64,000 bases of DNA from Oscillospiraceae bacterium (GTDB lineage: Bacteria > Bacillota > Clostridia > Oscillospirales > Oscillospiraceae), in NCBI GenBank assembly GCA_017428565.1, contig JAFRQP010000020.1:18516-82515 (forward strand), in the 5' to 3' direction. The notes below the pieces were generated by a model that was not told where the DNA came from, did not search any database, and was given only the letters and a program-made list of their open reading frames with translations. Below are positions 1 through 8,309 of this stretch, piece by piece (position 1 is the first letter of the stretch; each line of letters begins with the position of its first letter). A program made the translations under genes and the position numbers.

Positions 1-1114
1 AGCCCTCGGGGTGGCGGCTGTTCATCTGCGCCAGCCTTTCGTTGGCGATGGGCAGATAATAATCGTTGAACAGCGTCTGAAAGGCGCTCGAGGCCAGATA
101 TTCCTCTGTCTGTGCGAAATCAGAGAGCGTCATCAGTCCGGTCTTGGGCTTGACCGCCGTGGGCACTGTGTTTTGTACGGTGGAGAGATCGGGGTTGAGG
201 CGCACCATGGCGGCGAAATCGAAGCAGTCGGCCAGCGCCTCGGCGTTTTCGCTGTCGCTGCGCACAGTGACGAGGTAGTCTTCGCCGTCATAGAAGATGA
301 AGCAGCCTTTCCCCTCGGCCACGGAAAGCACGACGGTATCGCCGCCGGCATTGACATACTCCCGCTCGGCGTATTCCTCCAGATGGAATACCGGCAAATA
401 TGCGGGGTCGAGTGTTCCGCGGCGCCCGCAGTCCACGGTATAGAGCAGCACCGATCCGTCGGCCAGCTCTGCCCGGCCGCCCTCGGCATGATAGGATCCA
501 TCTTCATAGACATAGGCCGTCGGCCAACCGTCCATGCCGTTCTCGCTTCTCATAAAGGGTTCCAGCCCGGTGACGCGCAGGAACAGCGCCGACGTCGGAG
601 GGATCACGAGCTCCGTGTGCAGCGCGACGCCGTATTCGTCCCGGATTTCCAGCAGCTTATCCAGCGCCTCCTCGTCAAAGGCGCCGTAGAGCGGCTGGAG
701 CTTTTGCAGCTCCGGATCGTCGGGGTGCCAGTTTTCCGCGTCGTCATTGCTCAGATTCGTATAGGTGTTTCGGTGCTCGTTCATGTAGGCGATCCAGGCC
801 GCGTGCGCCTGCCCCGCGGGCTCATTGTTGTAGGCGCTGCGGGAGAGAATCCCGCTCTCGCCGGGATCGTTCATGGTCTGTGTGACAGAATCGACCGGCG
901 TCACGCGCTGCCGCAGGCCAAACCAGCCCAGCGCGTAGGCGACGGTTCCAAGCCCCAGGATCAGCGCGGCGGCCAGCGCAAAGGTGATGATGCGCTTTTT
1001 CACGTTGCGTCCGGCAGTGCCTCCCGTCTGATAGCCCAGTCTTTTGCGGGCGCTCTCCAGATCGCTGTCGTCCAAATCATTCAGGGCAAATAACAGCATT
1101 TCGCTTTTCAGCAT
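1..1114 (-). CDS. Membrane-anchored ECF anti-sigma-like protein (3' end cut by window)
   Basis: The frame is open to the left edge, so the C-terminus is missing. About 370 residues are visible: a short cytoplasmic N-terminus, one transmembrane helix at about residues 41-64 (starting after VKKR and rich in Ala/Leu), then a long extracytoplasmic part without a recognised domain. The ATG at 1114 overlaps the stop of the sigma gene (ATGCTGA), which indicates translational coupling. In the clostridial ECF sigma pairs I know, the co-transcribed membrane protein is the likely anti-sigma factor or a sensor. The membrane segment closely resembles that of the protein at 23620-24240, so the two modules are paralogous. 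The anti-sigma role is inferred from context. Confidence 0.75.
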   Translation of the reverse strand, partial: MLKSEMLLFALNDLDDSDLESARKRLGYQTGGTAGRNVKKRIITFALAAALILGLGTVAYALGWFGLRQRVTPVDSVTQTMNDPGESGILSRSAYNNEPAGQAHAAWIAYMNEHRNTYTNLSNDDAENWHPDDPELQKLQPLYGAFDEEALDKLLEIRDEYGVALHTELVIPPTSALFLRVTGLEPFMRSENGMDGWPTAYVYEDGSYHAEGGRAELADGSVLLYTVDCGRRGTLDPAYLPVFHLEEYAEREYVNAGGDTVVLSVAEGKGCFIFYDGEDYLVTVRSDSENAEALADCFDFAAMVRLNPDLSTVQNTVPTAVKPKTGLMTLSDFAQTEEYLASSAFQTLFNDYYLPIANERLAQMNSRHPEG

Positions 1115-1665
1115 AATCCTTCCTCCATAAGCTGCCGATGCAGCTTGTTCCTTGTGCGGTGGAGCATGGTTTTGACTTTGCTTTCCGAAAACCCGGTTTT
1201 CTCCGCAATCTCCCGGATCGAAGCCATATACCAGTAACGGCAGAGGAACACGTCCCGCTCGTCCTTGCTTAGAGCTTTGACCATTCGGCGCAGCGCCCCG
1301 TTCAGTTCCCGCAGCTCCAGATCCCGCTGGGTGTCTTGCCCGGAATCCACCGTTTCAGCCAGCTCGTCCAGCACCAGCGGCAGCTCGCCGCCGCCGCGCC
1401 GGAGGCTGTTTTTCTCGCGCAGGCGCGTGAGCGACAGCCAGCGGGTCAGCTTGCCGAGATAGGGCGCGAGAATCGACGGCCTGTGCATTGGCATGGAGTT
1501 CCACGCTTTCATCCAGGTGTCGTTGACGCATTCCTCCGCGTCCGCCGTGTTGGCCAGTATGTTCCAGGCGACCGTCCGGCAGTAGCCGCCGAATTTCCGC
1601 TCGGTTTCTTCGATCGCTCTCTCCGAGCGTGCCCAATAGAGATCGACGATTTGCTTGTCATCCAT
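1108..1665 (-). CDS. ECF-type RNA polymerase sigma factor
   Basis: This 185-residue protein has the two-domain layout of sigma-70 family ECF factors. Region 2 lies at about residues 25-95 (ADAEECVNDTWMKAW is the conserved -10-binding helix pattern). Region 4 is at about residues 130-180, with a helix-turn-helix around IREIAEKTGFSESKVKTML. The ATG at 1665 follows a good Shine-Dalgarno sequence (AGGAGG). The downstream membrane protein overlaps its stop codon. Upstream, a TGTAACC box at 1724-1730 (minus strand) resembles an ECF -35 element, so autoregulation is possible. The signal sensed is unknown. Confidence 0.9.
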   Translation of the reverse strand: MDDKQIVDLYWARSERAIEETERKFGGYCRTVAWNILANTADAEECVNDTWMKAWNSMPMHRPSILAPYLGKLTRWLSLTRLREKNSLRRGGGELPLVLDELAETVDSGQDTQRDLELRELNGALRRMVKALSKDERDVFLCRYWYMASIREIAEKTGFSESKVKTMLHRTRNKLHRQLMEEGLC

Positions 1666-2008
1666 GCTTTGATCCTCCTGTTGTTGAGGTCCCTCAATTT
1701 AATAAAAGCGGTTTGGCCGGGAAGGTTACAGAAAAAGAGAAGTTTTTTGGATGGTGCGGACAGAGTACAGCTTTTTTCATACGGATGCCCAAAAGAAAGG
1801 AGACAAGGATTGTCTGGCTGCAGTCGGGTGTCAGGTTCAGCCGCAGGCATTGCCCCACAGCCCAAAAAAATGCCCGCCGCTCCGGTGAGGGGAGAGACGA
1901 GCCGGGCGCGTATGCAGCGCAGGGCACCTCGCGCAGATCTCTTTTTGCGCGGCCGCAAAGCTCCGCCCCGCGATACGCTGTGCAAAAGCGTACCGCGGGG
2001 CGGTCCGT
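1666..2008. other. Gene-free stretch upstream of the ECF sigma gene
   Basis: I see no gene in these 343 bases. The part next to the sigma gene carries its ribosome binding site and an ECF-like TGTAACC box. The far end holds the terminator of the DivIVA-like gene. Confidence 0.6.
1963..2003 (-). terminator. Hairpin after the DivIVA-like gene
   Basis: Long GC-rich inverted repeat (CCGCCCCGCG / CGCGGGGCGG with flanking TACGCT / AGCGTA) just past the stop codon on the minus strand. There is no clear T-run, but a second small hairpin (TTTGCG / CGCAAA) follows. Confidence 0.6.
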
Positions 2009-2611
2009 TTATTCCTCGTCCATTGCGAAGAGCTGATCGGCGATGGCGCCCACCTTCTCCTCCAGATCCGCGTGCAGCTCCGGCTCCGGTGCGGGCGCGG
2101 CCGGGACGGGCGCCGTCGGTGCGGGCGCAGAGGTCTCGGCGTCCGGGTAGAGGCCGCAGAGAAAGTCCCGCCACTGGGCGTTCAGCTCCTCGATGCTGGC
2201 CAGGTGCAGCTGCTTCGTGCGGTTGAAGGCGGTCTCCACCTTGCGCACGGCGCCGTCCTGCTGCCGGCGGGCGTCGGCCAGGATGGCCTCGCTCTTTTTC
2301 CGGGCGGCGGCCAGGATGCCGGCGGCCTTCAGCTCCGCCTCGTCGGTGATCTCGGCGGCGCGGGCCTTGGCCCGGTCCACCACGTCCTGATAGATCGTCT
2401 GGGCGGAGAGCACCGCGTCGCCCAGCTCCAGCCGGCGCGCGTTCCTCTCGTCCAGCTCCTTGCGCAGGCTTTCGTTCTCGGCGGTCAGCGCCTCGGCCTG
2501 CTTCCGGATATCCGCAAAGACCTCCTGCACCTTGTCGGCGTTGTAGTATTTCTTTTTCACCACGTCGATATAGATCGAGTCGAAGTATTCCGCGTCCAGA
2601 GCCATGCCCAT
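2009..2611 (-). CDS. DivIVA-like coiled-coil protein
   Basis: The protein has 200 residues. The N-terminus (about 10-70) resembles a DivIVA/GpsB-type membrane-curvature domain followed by a long coiled coil (about 30-130, rich in Glu, Lys, Ala heptads). A Pro/Ala-rich linker and an acidic tail follow. In Gram-positive bacteria such proteins sit at poles or septa and recruit division or sporulation factors. The start is either ATG 2611 or ATG 2605 (MALDAEYF); the GAGGGG ribosome binding site lies 4 and 10 bases upstream respectively. The gene is monocistronic with its own promoter and terminator. The family is likely; the cellular role is not shown by the sequence. Confidence 0.75.
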   Translation of the reverse strand: MGMALDAEYFDSIYIDVVKKKYYNADKVQEVFADIRKQAEALTAENESLRKELDERNARRLELGDAVLSAQTIYQDVVDRAKARAAEITDEAELKAAGILAAARKKSEAILADARRQQDGAVRKVETAFNRTKQLHLASIEELNAQWRDFLCGLYPDAETSAPAPTAPVPAAPAPEPELHADLEEKVGAIADQLFAMDEE

Positions 2612-2640
2612 GCGCCCCCTCGTTTGCTGTTCTTTGCCTT

Positions 2641-2669
2641 ATTATAGCAGAAGCTGTCGCCTGAATCAA
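2641..2669 (-). promoter_or_regulatory. Sigma-A promoter of the DivIVA-like gene
   Basis: On the minus strand TTGATT, 17 bases, TATAAT, with an extended TG one base before the -10 box. It lies 30 bases upstream of the start codon. Confidence 0.75.
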
Positions 2670-2753
2670 TCGCTCCGCGGAACTTTTTGCCCTTGCGAAA
2701 GGGCCGGCGCTGTGGTAGTTTATTCAATGATCTCTCAGGAAAGGACCCGCGCC

Positions 2754-4148
2754 ATGACCAAGCGCCTTGCCGACAACCGAATCTTCGCCTGGTCCCTGCT
2801 GCCGGCGGTGCTGGCCCTGGCCTGGCCCACTATGCTGGAGCAGCTGCTGCACACGGCGGTGCAGTACATCGACACCGCCATGGTGGGCTCCCTGGGCACC
2901 CAGGCCACCGCCGCCGTGGGCTCCACCACCACCGTGGGCTGGCTGGTGGGCAGCAGCGTGTCCGCCTTCGGCGTGGGCTTCCTGGCCTATATCTCCCAGG
3001 CCCTGGGCGCCGGGGAGCAGGAGCGGGCCCGCAAGGCCGCCGCCCAGGCGGTGCTGGCCGTGCTGGTGACGGGCAGCTTCTTCACCGCCGCGACCCTGTC
3101 CCTGAGCCGCCAGGTGCCCGTCTGGATGCAGGTGGAGGAGAGTCTGCGCCCCCTGGCCGCCCGCTACTTCTTCATCGTCTATCTGCCCATGCTGCCCCGG
3201 ACGGCCTCGGTGATCTTCGGCACCGTGCTCCGCGCCGCGGGGGACAGCCGCACCCCCATGCGGGTGGGCGTGGCGGTGAATCTCATCAACGTGGCGCTGA
3301 ACTTCCTTTTCATCTATCCCAGCCGGGAGCTGAGCCTCTTCGGTCTGCAGATCCCCTTGTGGGGCGCGGGCTGGGGGGTCACCGGCGCGGCCGCTGCCAG
3401 CGCCATCGCCTTTCTGGTGGGCGGCGTCGCCATCACCGCGGCGCTCTACCGCCACCCGCGCGTCTCGCCCCGGGGCTTCTCCCTCCGGCCGGACGGCAGG
3501 GTGCTGCGGCCCTGCCTGCGGGTGGCCCTGCCCAATATGCTGCAGCGCTTCGGTACCAGCCTGGGCTATGTGGCCTTCGCCGCCATGATCAACGCCCTGG
3601 GCGAGCTCTCCACCGCGGCTCACACCGTGGCCAACACCGTGGAGTCCGCCTTCTACATCCCGGGCTACGGCATGCAGGCCGCCGCCGCCACCCTCACGGG
3701 CAACAGCCTGGGGGCGGGAGACGAAAAGCGCCGCCGGGAGCTGGCGAAGCTGATCGTGCTGATCGAGGTGGGGCTGATGCTGCTCTCCGGGGCCCTGCTC
3801 TTCGCCTTCGCGCCGGCCATGGCGGGCATCTTCTCCAGGGACCCGGCGGTGATCGCCCTGGGCAGCACCGTGCTGCGCATGGTGGCCTGCTCCGAGCCCT
3901 TCTACGGCGTCTCCATCGTGGTGGAGGGCATGCTCCAGGGCGCGGGCAAGACCAAGGTGCCCTTTGTCATCAACATCGCCGGCATGTGGGGCATCCGCAT
4001 CCTGGGCACCTGGATCTGCACCACCCGGCTGGGCATGGGCCTGGTTTCCGCCTGGGGCTGCATGATCGGCCACAACCTGCTGCTCTTCGCGCTGTTTGTG
4101 CTCTATTACCGCCGCGGGAGGTGGAACCCGCTGAAAAGTGAACAGTGA
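2754..4148 (+). CDS. MATE family multidrug efflux transporter
   Basis: Membrane protein of 464 residues with about 12 predicted helices in two similar halves, the normal size and layout of MATE (multi-antimicrobial extrusion) Na+/H+ antiporters. Typical stretches are visible: WPTMLEQLLHTAVQYIDTAMVG near the start (helix 1), and the second-half repeat ALPNMLQRFGTSLG. ATG 2754 was chosen because AGGAAAGGA lies 8 bases upstream; an in-frame ATG at 2727 has no ribosome binding site. The gene is divergent from the DivIVA-like gene. The substrate cannot be told from sequence. Confidence 0.9.
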   Translation: MTKRLADNRIFAWSLLPAVLALAWPTMLEQLLHTAVQYIDTAMVGSLGTQATAAVGSTTTVGWLVGSSVSAFGVGFLAYISQALGAGEQERARKAAAQAVLAVLVTGSFFTAATLSLSRQVPVWMQVEESLRPLAARYFFIVYLPMLPRTASVIFGTVLRAAGDSRTPMRVGVAVNLINVALNFLFIYPSRELSLFGLQIPLWGAGWGVTGAAAASAIAFLVGGVAITAALYRHPRVSPRGFSLRPDGRVLRPCLRVALPNMLQRFGTSLGYVAFAAMINALGELSTAAHTVANTVESAFYIPGYGMQAAAATLTGNSLGAGDEKRRRELAKLIVLIEVGLMLLSGALLFAFAPAMAGIFSRDPAVIALGSTVLRMVACSEPFYGVSIVVEGMLQGAGKTKVPFVINIAGMWGIRILGTWICTTRLGMGLVSAWGCMIGHNLLLFALFVLYYRRGRWNPLKSEQ

Positions 4149-4701
4149 AGAGAGTTTTTAGTTTCTAGTTTCTAGTTTTTAGGAGACGAGGGAGACGGGG
4201 GAGACAGGGCTTGTAGGGGCCGACGTCCCGGCGGCCCGTGGAAATGTGAACAGTGAAAAGAGAACAGTGAACAGAGCTTGCAGCGGCCCGGCCATGGGCT
4301 CCTCGGAAGCCCGAATGTCCGTTCCGCGCCCCCTGTCATCCTGAGCGAAGCGCAGCGGAGTCGAAGGATCTCGCCCCCGGCGCAAGGATGGATCCGGTGA
4401 GATTCTTCGTCGGCCAGCAAAGCTTGGAACGTCGCGCGCTTTCCGCGCGTCGGGATGCTCCTCAGAATGACAGCACTCAGGCCCGTTCCCCTCGTCCTTC
4501 ACCCCTTCCGTCGCGGCGCTTGCGTGAGACGCGCCGCGACACCTCCCCCGGAGGGGGAGGCAAGCGCGGGCTGCCGAGGGCGGCAGCCCCTACGGCGAGG
4601 ACCGGCGTTTTTCCGTAGGGGCGACCTTTGGTCGCCCGCCGACCCGGACGCAGGACGGACAAACGGGGTGTCGAGGACGCCAACCCCTGCAGCTCTGACG
4701 C
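4149..4701. other. Gene-free repeat-rich spacer
   Basis: There is no convincing gene here. The stretch begins with iterated AGTGAACAGTGAA-type words that overlap the end of the MATE gene. It continues with blocks also found at 12742-13076 (see the repeat entries) and ends at the rplL terminator. Confidence 0.8.
4274..4470. repeat. Interspersed intergenic repeat, copy 1
   Basis: Shares several near-identical blocks, in the same order and orientation, with 12930-13076: GGCCCGGCCATGGGCTCC, then GTCATCCTGAGCG, AAGGATCTCG, CCCCGGCGCAAGG, CCGGTGAGATTCTTCGTCG and CTCAGAATGACAGC. This copy carries an extra insertion near position 4415. Confidence 0.8.
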
Positions 4702-4740
4702 AAAAAAATCGCCCTCCCGGACGGGAGAGCGATTTTTTTT
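4702..4740 (-). terminator. Rho-independent terminator of rplJ-rplL
   Basis: Perfect-looking stem (TCGC-CTCCCG / CGGGAG-GCGA) with A-run and T-run on either side. It lies 15 bases past the rplL stop and could work in both directions. Confidence 0.9.
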
Positions 4741-4755
4741 AGGTTGGAAGCTCGA

Positions 4756-5124
4756 TTACTTGAGCTCGACGGTGGCGCCGACGGCCTCCAGCTTGGCCTT
4801 GAGCTCCTCGGCCTCTTCCTTGGAAGCGCCTTCCTTGATCTTGGCGGGGACGTCCTCGACCAGCTTCTTGGCCTCAGCCAGGCCCAGACCGGTGATGCCG
4901 CGGACTTCCTTGATGACCTTGATCTTCTCAGCACCGAAGCTGGTCATGACAACGTCAAACTCAGTCTTCTCTTCGACGACGGGGCCGGCAGCGACAGCGG
5001 GACCGGCGGCGACGGCGGCGGCAGAGACACCGAAGGTGTCCTCCAGGGCGTGAACGAGCTCGGACAGCTCCAGCACGCTGAGGTTCTTGATCTCTTCGAT
5101 CATGGCAGTGATTTTCTCAGACAT
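4756..5124 (-). CDS. rplL: 50S ribosomal protein bL12 (L7/L12)
   Basis: The 122 residues fit the family. The N-terminal dimerisation domain occupies about 1-35, an Ala/Pro/Gly hinge about 36-52, and the C-terminal factor-binding domain about 53-122 with the conserved [20 protein letters not shown] pattern. It forms the ribosomal stalk with L10 and recruits translational GTPases. It is second in the rplJ-rplL operon, starting 36 bases after rplJ with its own ribosome binding site (GGAGG), and is followed by a strong terminator. Confidence 0.98.
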   Translation of the reverse strand: MSEKITAMIEEIKNLSVLELSELVHALEDTFGVSAAAVAAGPAVAAGPVVEEKTEFDVVMTSFGAEKIKVIKEVRGITGLGLAEAKKLVEDVPAKIKEGASKEEAEELKAKLEAVGATVELK

Positions 5125-5160
5125 TGTAATTTCCTCCAGTTAAGATTTTTGTGTGCCGAC

Positions 5161-5688
5161 TTACTCGGCGGCTTCGGCGGTCTCCAGAGAGCCGCCCTTC
5201 TGCTCCAGGATCTGGCCGAGGCAAACGGCGAGACCGGTGATAGGAGCGATCATGGTTCCCAGAACCTTGGCGTACAGAGCGCTCTTGCTGGGCAGCTCTG
5301 CCATCTCTGCGATTTCCGCTTCGCTCAGGATCTTGCCTTCCATGAAGGCGGCCTTGATGTTGAAGCGATCGCCCAGCTTCTTGCTGTAATCAGCCAGAAT
5401 CCGGAAAGGAGCGATGGGATCCTTCTCGGCGGTGGCCAGAGAGGTGGTGCCGTTGAGAACGTGGTCAAGCTCGTTCATCCCCAGCAGATCCAGAGCCTTT
5501 CTGGTCAGGGTGTTCTTGACGACCGTGTAACTCACTTCGTCCTTGCGCATTTCGGTACGCAGGGCGGTATCCTCGGCGACGGTGATTCCCTTGTAGTCGA
5601 CCAGGACGCCGGCCTCGGCGTTCTTGATACGCTCGGCCAGAGCTTCCACGATAGCCTGCTTTTCGCTCAGAACTTTTGCGTTGGGCAT
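5161..5688 (-). CDS. rplJ: 50S ribosomal protein uL10
   Basis: The 175-residue protein is the stalk base that binds 23S rRNA and carries bL12 dimers. Typical features are KQAIVEALAERIKNAEAGVLVDYKGITV at the start and a C-terminal Glu/Ala-rich L12-binding helix. I chose ATG 5688 (MPNAKVL) because GGAGG ends about 11 bases upstream. An in-frame GTG at 5700 directly abuts the same GGAGG and is unlikely. The gene is preceded by an L10 leader RNA and a strong promoter. Confidence 0.97.
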   Translation of the reverse strand: MPNAKVLSEKQAIVEALAERIKNAEAGVLVDYKGITVAEDTALRTEMRKDEVSYTVVKNTLTRKALDLLGMNELDHVLNGTTSLATAEKDPIAPFRILADYSKKLGDRFNIKAAFMEGKILSEAEIAEMAELPSKSALYAKVLGTMIAPITGLAVCLGQILEQKGGSLETAEAAE

Positions 5689-5711
5689 GTGTGTTTTCAC
5701 CTCCGGTTGCG

Positions 5712-5834
5712 AATGATCACGCTCAAAAAGAAATCCCCTGCGGCAAAAAGACGCAGAGGCACAAAAACAATCAAGATCTTGTTGATGTCCTCGGCAGGAT
5801 TTACGGCCTGAGCCACCTGCTGTCTTCGGAGCGC
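5712..5834 (-). ncRNA. Ribosomal protein L10 leader RNA
   Basis: The transcript upstream of rplJ contains the conserved L10-leader words CCGAAGACAGCAGGTGGCTC and TCCTGCCGAGGA. A hairpin follows (TCTGCG / CGCAGGGG). In Firmicutes the L10(L12)4 complex binds this leader to repress its own operon (Rfam L10_leader). Boundaries are approximate: the 5' end is placed about 7 bases after the -10 box. Confidence 0.85.
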
Positions 5835-5840
5835 CCCAAT

Positions 5841-5869
5841 AATATAAGCGAACAGGGCGCGCTTGTCAA
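5841..5869 (-). promoter_or_regulatory. Sigma-A promoter of rplJ-rplL
   Basis: On the minus strand TTGACA, 17 bases, TATATT: a near-consensus vegetative promoter placed just before the L10 leader. Confidence 0.9.
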
Positions 5870-5964
5870 GAGGTTTTTTCACTTTTTTCACCGCAAATTC
5901 CGCTCTTTTTCGCTCGGTATCAGATTTCCCGGGCCGGGAAATACTAAGCGAGCGAAAGGGAGGG

Positions 5965-6747
5965 ATGCGTGTGCAGGAGAAGGTGGAGATCTGCGGGGTC
6001 AATACGGCCACGCTGCCGGTGCTGAAGAGCGCGGAGACCCGCGCGCTGCTGGAGAGGGCCCGTTCGGGGGACAAGAGCGCCCGGGAGCAGCTGATTTCCG
6101 GGAATCTGCGGCTGGTGCTCTCGGTGGTGCAGCGCTTCGCCGGCCGGGGCGAGAGCATGGACGATCTGTTCCAGGTGGGGGTCATCGGCCTCATCAAGGC
6201 CGTGGACGCCTTCGATCTCAGCCAAAACGTGCAGTTTTCCACCTACGGCGTTCCCATGATCGCCGGGGAGCTGCGGCGCTTTCTGCGGGACCACAGCGCG
6301 GTGCGGGTGTCCCGCTCCATGCGGGACACGGCCTACAAGGTGCTGCAGATGAAGGAGAAGCTCAGCGCCCAGAGCGGCCGGGAGCCGGATGTGGAGACCA
6401 TCGCCCGGGCCCTGGACATCCCCCGGCAGGAGGTGGTCTTCGCCCTGGACGCCATCTGCGATCCGGTGAGCCTCTACGAGCCGGTGTACAGCGACGCCGG
6501 GGAGAGCGCCACGGTGATGGACCAGATCGGCGACAGCCGCAACACCGACGAACACTGGCTGGAGCAGATCGCCCTGGCCGACGCGGTGAAGCGCCTGACG
6601 CCCCGGGAGAAGCGGATCCTGGCCCTGCGTTACTACGACGGGCGCACCCAGATGGAGGTGGCCAAGGCCGTGGGCATCTCCCAGGCCCAGGTCTCCCGCC
6701 TGGAGAAAAACGCCATTAAGCAGATCAAGAAGAACATCACAGCCTAG
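5965..6747 (+). CDS. sigG: Sporulation sigma factor SigG
   Basis: The 260-residue protein closely follows Bacillus SigG. Near the N-terminus it has KVEICGVNTATLPVLK, the VEICGV motif diagnostic of SigG. Region 2 contains NLRLVLSVVQRF and DLFQVGVIGLIKAVD. Region 3 contains RVSRSMRDTAYKVLQ. Region 4 ends with TQMEVAKAVGISQAQVSRLE. SigG drives late forespore gene expression. ATG 5965 is preceded by AGGGAGGG. An AATACTA element at 5940-5946 resembles a SigF/SigG -10 box, but no -35 element lies at the proper distance. The spmA-spmB genes converge on it. Confidence 0.97.
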   Translation: MRVQEKVEICGVNTATLPVLKSAETRALLERARSGDKSAREQLISGNLRLVLSVVQRFAGRGESMDDLFQVGVIGLIKAVDAFDLSQNVQFSTYGVPMIAGELRRFLRDHSAVRVSRSMRDTAYKVLQMKEKLSAQSGREPDVETIARALDIPRQEVVFALDAICDPVSLYEPVYSDAGESATVMDQIGDSRNTDEHWLEQIALADAVKRLTPREKRILALRYYDGRTQMEVAKAVGISQAQVSRLEKNAIKQIKKNITA

Positions 6748-6750
6748 ATA

Positions 6751-6828
6751 GAGTGCTTAGTGCGTAGTGCATAGTGCTTAGGAAATGAGGCCGTATCCTA
6801 AGCACTACGCACTAATTCCTAAGCACTC
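6751..6828. repeat. Long imperfect inverted repeat between sigG and spmB
   Basis: Two arms of 33 bases (6751-6783 and 6796-6828) built from GTGCTTAG / CTAAGCAC words can form a long hairpin with a 12-base loop. The position between convergent genes suggests a bidirectional terminator or a REP-like element. There is no T-run. Confidence 0.7.
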
Positions 6829-6832
6829 TTCT

Positions 6833-7360
6833 CTACCCCCACAGGAGCCGGCAGACCCAGGCGGAGGAGAGGAAGCAGGCCAGATCCGCGCAGAGGGCCG
6901 CGGGGATGGCCCAGCGGCTGCGCTTTACCCCGGCGGCGGAGAAATACACCGCCACGACATAAAAAGTCGTCTCGCTGGAGCCCAGCATCACCGCCGCCGT
7001 GCGGCCGGGCAGGGAATCCGGCCCGCAGCGCCCGATGATCTCCGTGGCCGCGGACAGAGCGGCGCTGCCCGACAGCGGGCGCAGCAGCATGAGCAGCCCC
7101 GTCTCCTCGGGCACCCCCAGCGTCCGCAGCAGGGGCCCCAGCACTTGGCCCAGCAGCTCCGGCAGGCCGGAGGCGCGCAGCAGGTAGATCGCCGGGAACA
7201 GCACCAGCAGGGCCGGCAGGATCTCAAGCGCCGTTTTCAGCCCCCGCCGGGCGCCGCAGAGCAGGGCGTCGTACACGTCCACCCCGTGCAGCCGGGCCGT
7301 CAGCAGCGCGCAGCAGATCAGAAGCGGCGCGGCCAGCGCGCCCAGACTCTTCAGCGCCAC
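6833..7360 (-). CDS. spmB: Spore maturation protein B
   Basis: Membrane protein of 175 residues, matching the roughly 178 of Bacillus SpmB. It belongs to the nucleoside-recognition/gate-domain family (GLKTALEILPALLVLFPAIYLL; SATEIIGRCGPDS; TTFYVVAVYF, the conserved TTFY motif). SpmA and SpmB are needed for spore core dehydration. I chose the GTG at 7360: it overlaps the end of spmA by 10 bases, as expected for a coupled pair, and gives the family length. A longer in-frame extension upstream lies inside spmA and has no membrane-protein character. Confidence 0.88.
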   Translation of the reverse strand: MALKSLGALAAPLLICCALLTARLHGVDVYDALLCGARRGLKTALEILPALLVLFPAIYLLRASGLPELLGQVLGPLLRTLGVPEETGLLMLLRPLSGSAALSAATEIIGRCGPDSLPGRTAAVMLGSSETTFYVVAVYFSAAGVKRSRWAIPAALCADLACFLSSAWVCRLLWG

Positions 7361-7923
7361 AGCCGCCGGAAGAGGGCCGCGGCCAGCAGCCCGCAGCAGA
7401 CCGAGCAGGCGGAGGACAGCCACACCGCCGGCAGGATGTCGAAGGGGGCCGCCGCCCCGGCCGCCGCCCGCACCGAGGCGATCATGGCGGGCAGCAGCTG
7501 CAGGGAGGCGGTGTTCAGCACCACCAGGAGACACAGCTCGTCCTCTCCCCGCCCGCCCAGGGCCGCCATGCCCTTGGCCGCCCGGATGCCGGCGGGAGTG
7601 GCAGCGTTCCCCAGGCCCAGCAGATTGGCGCTCAGATTCTCCGTCAGGGCGGAGAGCAGCCCCTCCTCCCGGGAGGAGCGGGGGAAAAGCCGCCGCAGAG
7701 GCCGCCGCAGCAGCCTTGCCAGGCCCGCGGAGACGCCGCTGCGCTCCAGCAGCTCCAGCACCCCGCTCCAGAGGCAGAGCGCCCCGGCAATCTCCAGCAC
7801 GAAGGGGATCGCCGCCCGGGCGCCCTCCGTCACCGCCGCTCCCGCCGCCTCGGTGGAGCCGGTCAGCGGGGAGAGCAGGGTGCAGAGCAGATAAATCGCC
7901 GTCACCAGAATTCCGAGCAGCAC
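7351..7923 (-). CDS. spmA: Spore maturation protein A
   Basis: The 190 residues form several hydrophobic helices. The conserved SpmA/nucleoside-gate signature TENLSANLLGLGNAATPAGIRAAKGM lies in the middle and NTASLQLLP follows it. It starts with GTG at 7923 after AGAGGCG. It acts with SpmB, the next gene, in spore maturation. The intergenic region with the divergent AbrB-type regulator is short (140 bases), so shared control is possible. Confidence 0.92.
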   Translation of the reverse strand: MLLGILVTAIYLLCTLLSPLTGSTEAAGAAVTEGARAAIPFVLEIAGALCLWSGVLELLERSGVSAGLARLLRRPLRRLFPRSSREEGLLSALTENLSANLLGLGNAATPAGIRAAKGMAALGGRGEDELCLLVVLNTASLQLLPAMIASVRAAAGAAAPFDILPAVWLSSACSVCCGLLAAALFRRLWR

Positions 7924-7979
7924 AAATCGCCTCTTTTCTTCAAAAAAGCAGATTTTTCAAGACTTTTCTAAAATATCAG

Positions 7980-8008
7980 TTGATGATCCGCACCAAAATG
8001 TGTATACT
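7980..8008 (+). promoter_or_regulatory. Sigma-A promoter of the AbrB-type gene
   Basis: TTGATG, 17 bases, TATACT, about 55 bases before the start codon. Confidence 0.75.
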
Positions 8009-8013
8009 GTGTC

Positions 8014-8034
8014 AAACAGGCCGTCGGCCTGTTT
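8014..8034 (+). promoter_or_regulatory. Perfect hairpin in the 5' leader of the AbrB-type gene
   Basis: A 9-bp perfect stem (AAACAGGCC / GGCCTGTTT) around a GTC loop lies right at the expected transcript start. It may stabilise the mRNA or be a regulator site. The function is not known. Confidence 0.5.
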
Positions 8035-8063
8035 CGGGAAACCCGCAGGAAAGGAGCTTCGGT

Positions 8064-8309
8064 ATGAAATCTACCGGAATCGTCCGCAAGGTCGATGAAT
8101 TGGGGCGGATCGTCCTTCCCATCGAGCTTCGCCGTACCTTGGACATCGAAGAGAAAGACGCATTGGAGATATATGTGGAGGATGACAGCATTATTCTCCG
8201 CAAATATCAGCAGAGCTGCGTGTTCTGCGACAACACCCGGGATCTGATCAGCTACAAGGGCCGCAACGTGTGCGCCGACTGCATCATGAAGCTGAGAGGC
8301 CGCGCGTGA
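8064..8309 (+). CDS. AbrB/SpoVT-type transcriptional regulator
   Basis: The 81-residue protein has an N-terminal AbrB swapped-hairpin DNA-binding domain (residues 1-50: GIVRKVDELGRIVLPIELRRTL, then DALEIYVEDDSIILRKY). A short C-terminal part with CVFC and CADC pairs looks like a zinc-binding knuckle. Such proteins act as transition-state or sporulation regulators in spore formers. ATG 8064 has AAGGAG about 8 bases upstream. The HAD gene overlaps its stop codon (GTGA), so the two are probably co-expressed. Targets are unknown. Confidence 0.92.
   Translation: MKSTGIVRKVDELGRIVLPIELRRTLDIEEKDALEIYVEDDSIILRKYQQSCVFCDNTRDLISYKGRNVCADCIMKLRGRA

Noticed and set aside
4388-4742. Several small open frames in the spacers at 4149-4701, 12742-13353 and 60976-61333
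   Set aside because: They translate the intergenic repeats, lack ribosome binding sites and change frame between repeat copies.
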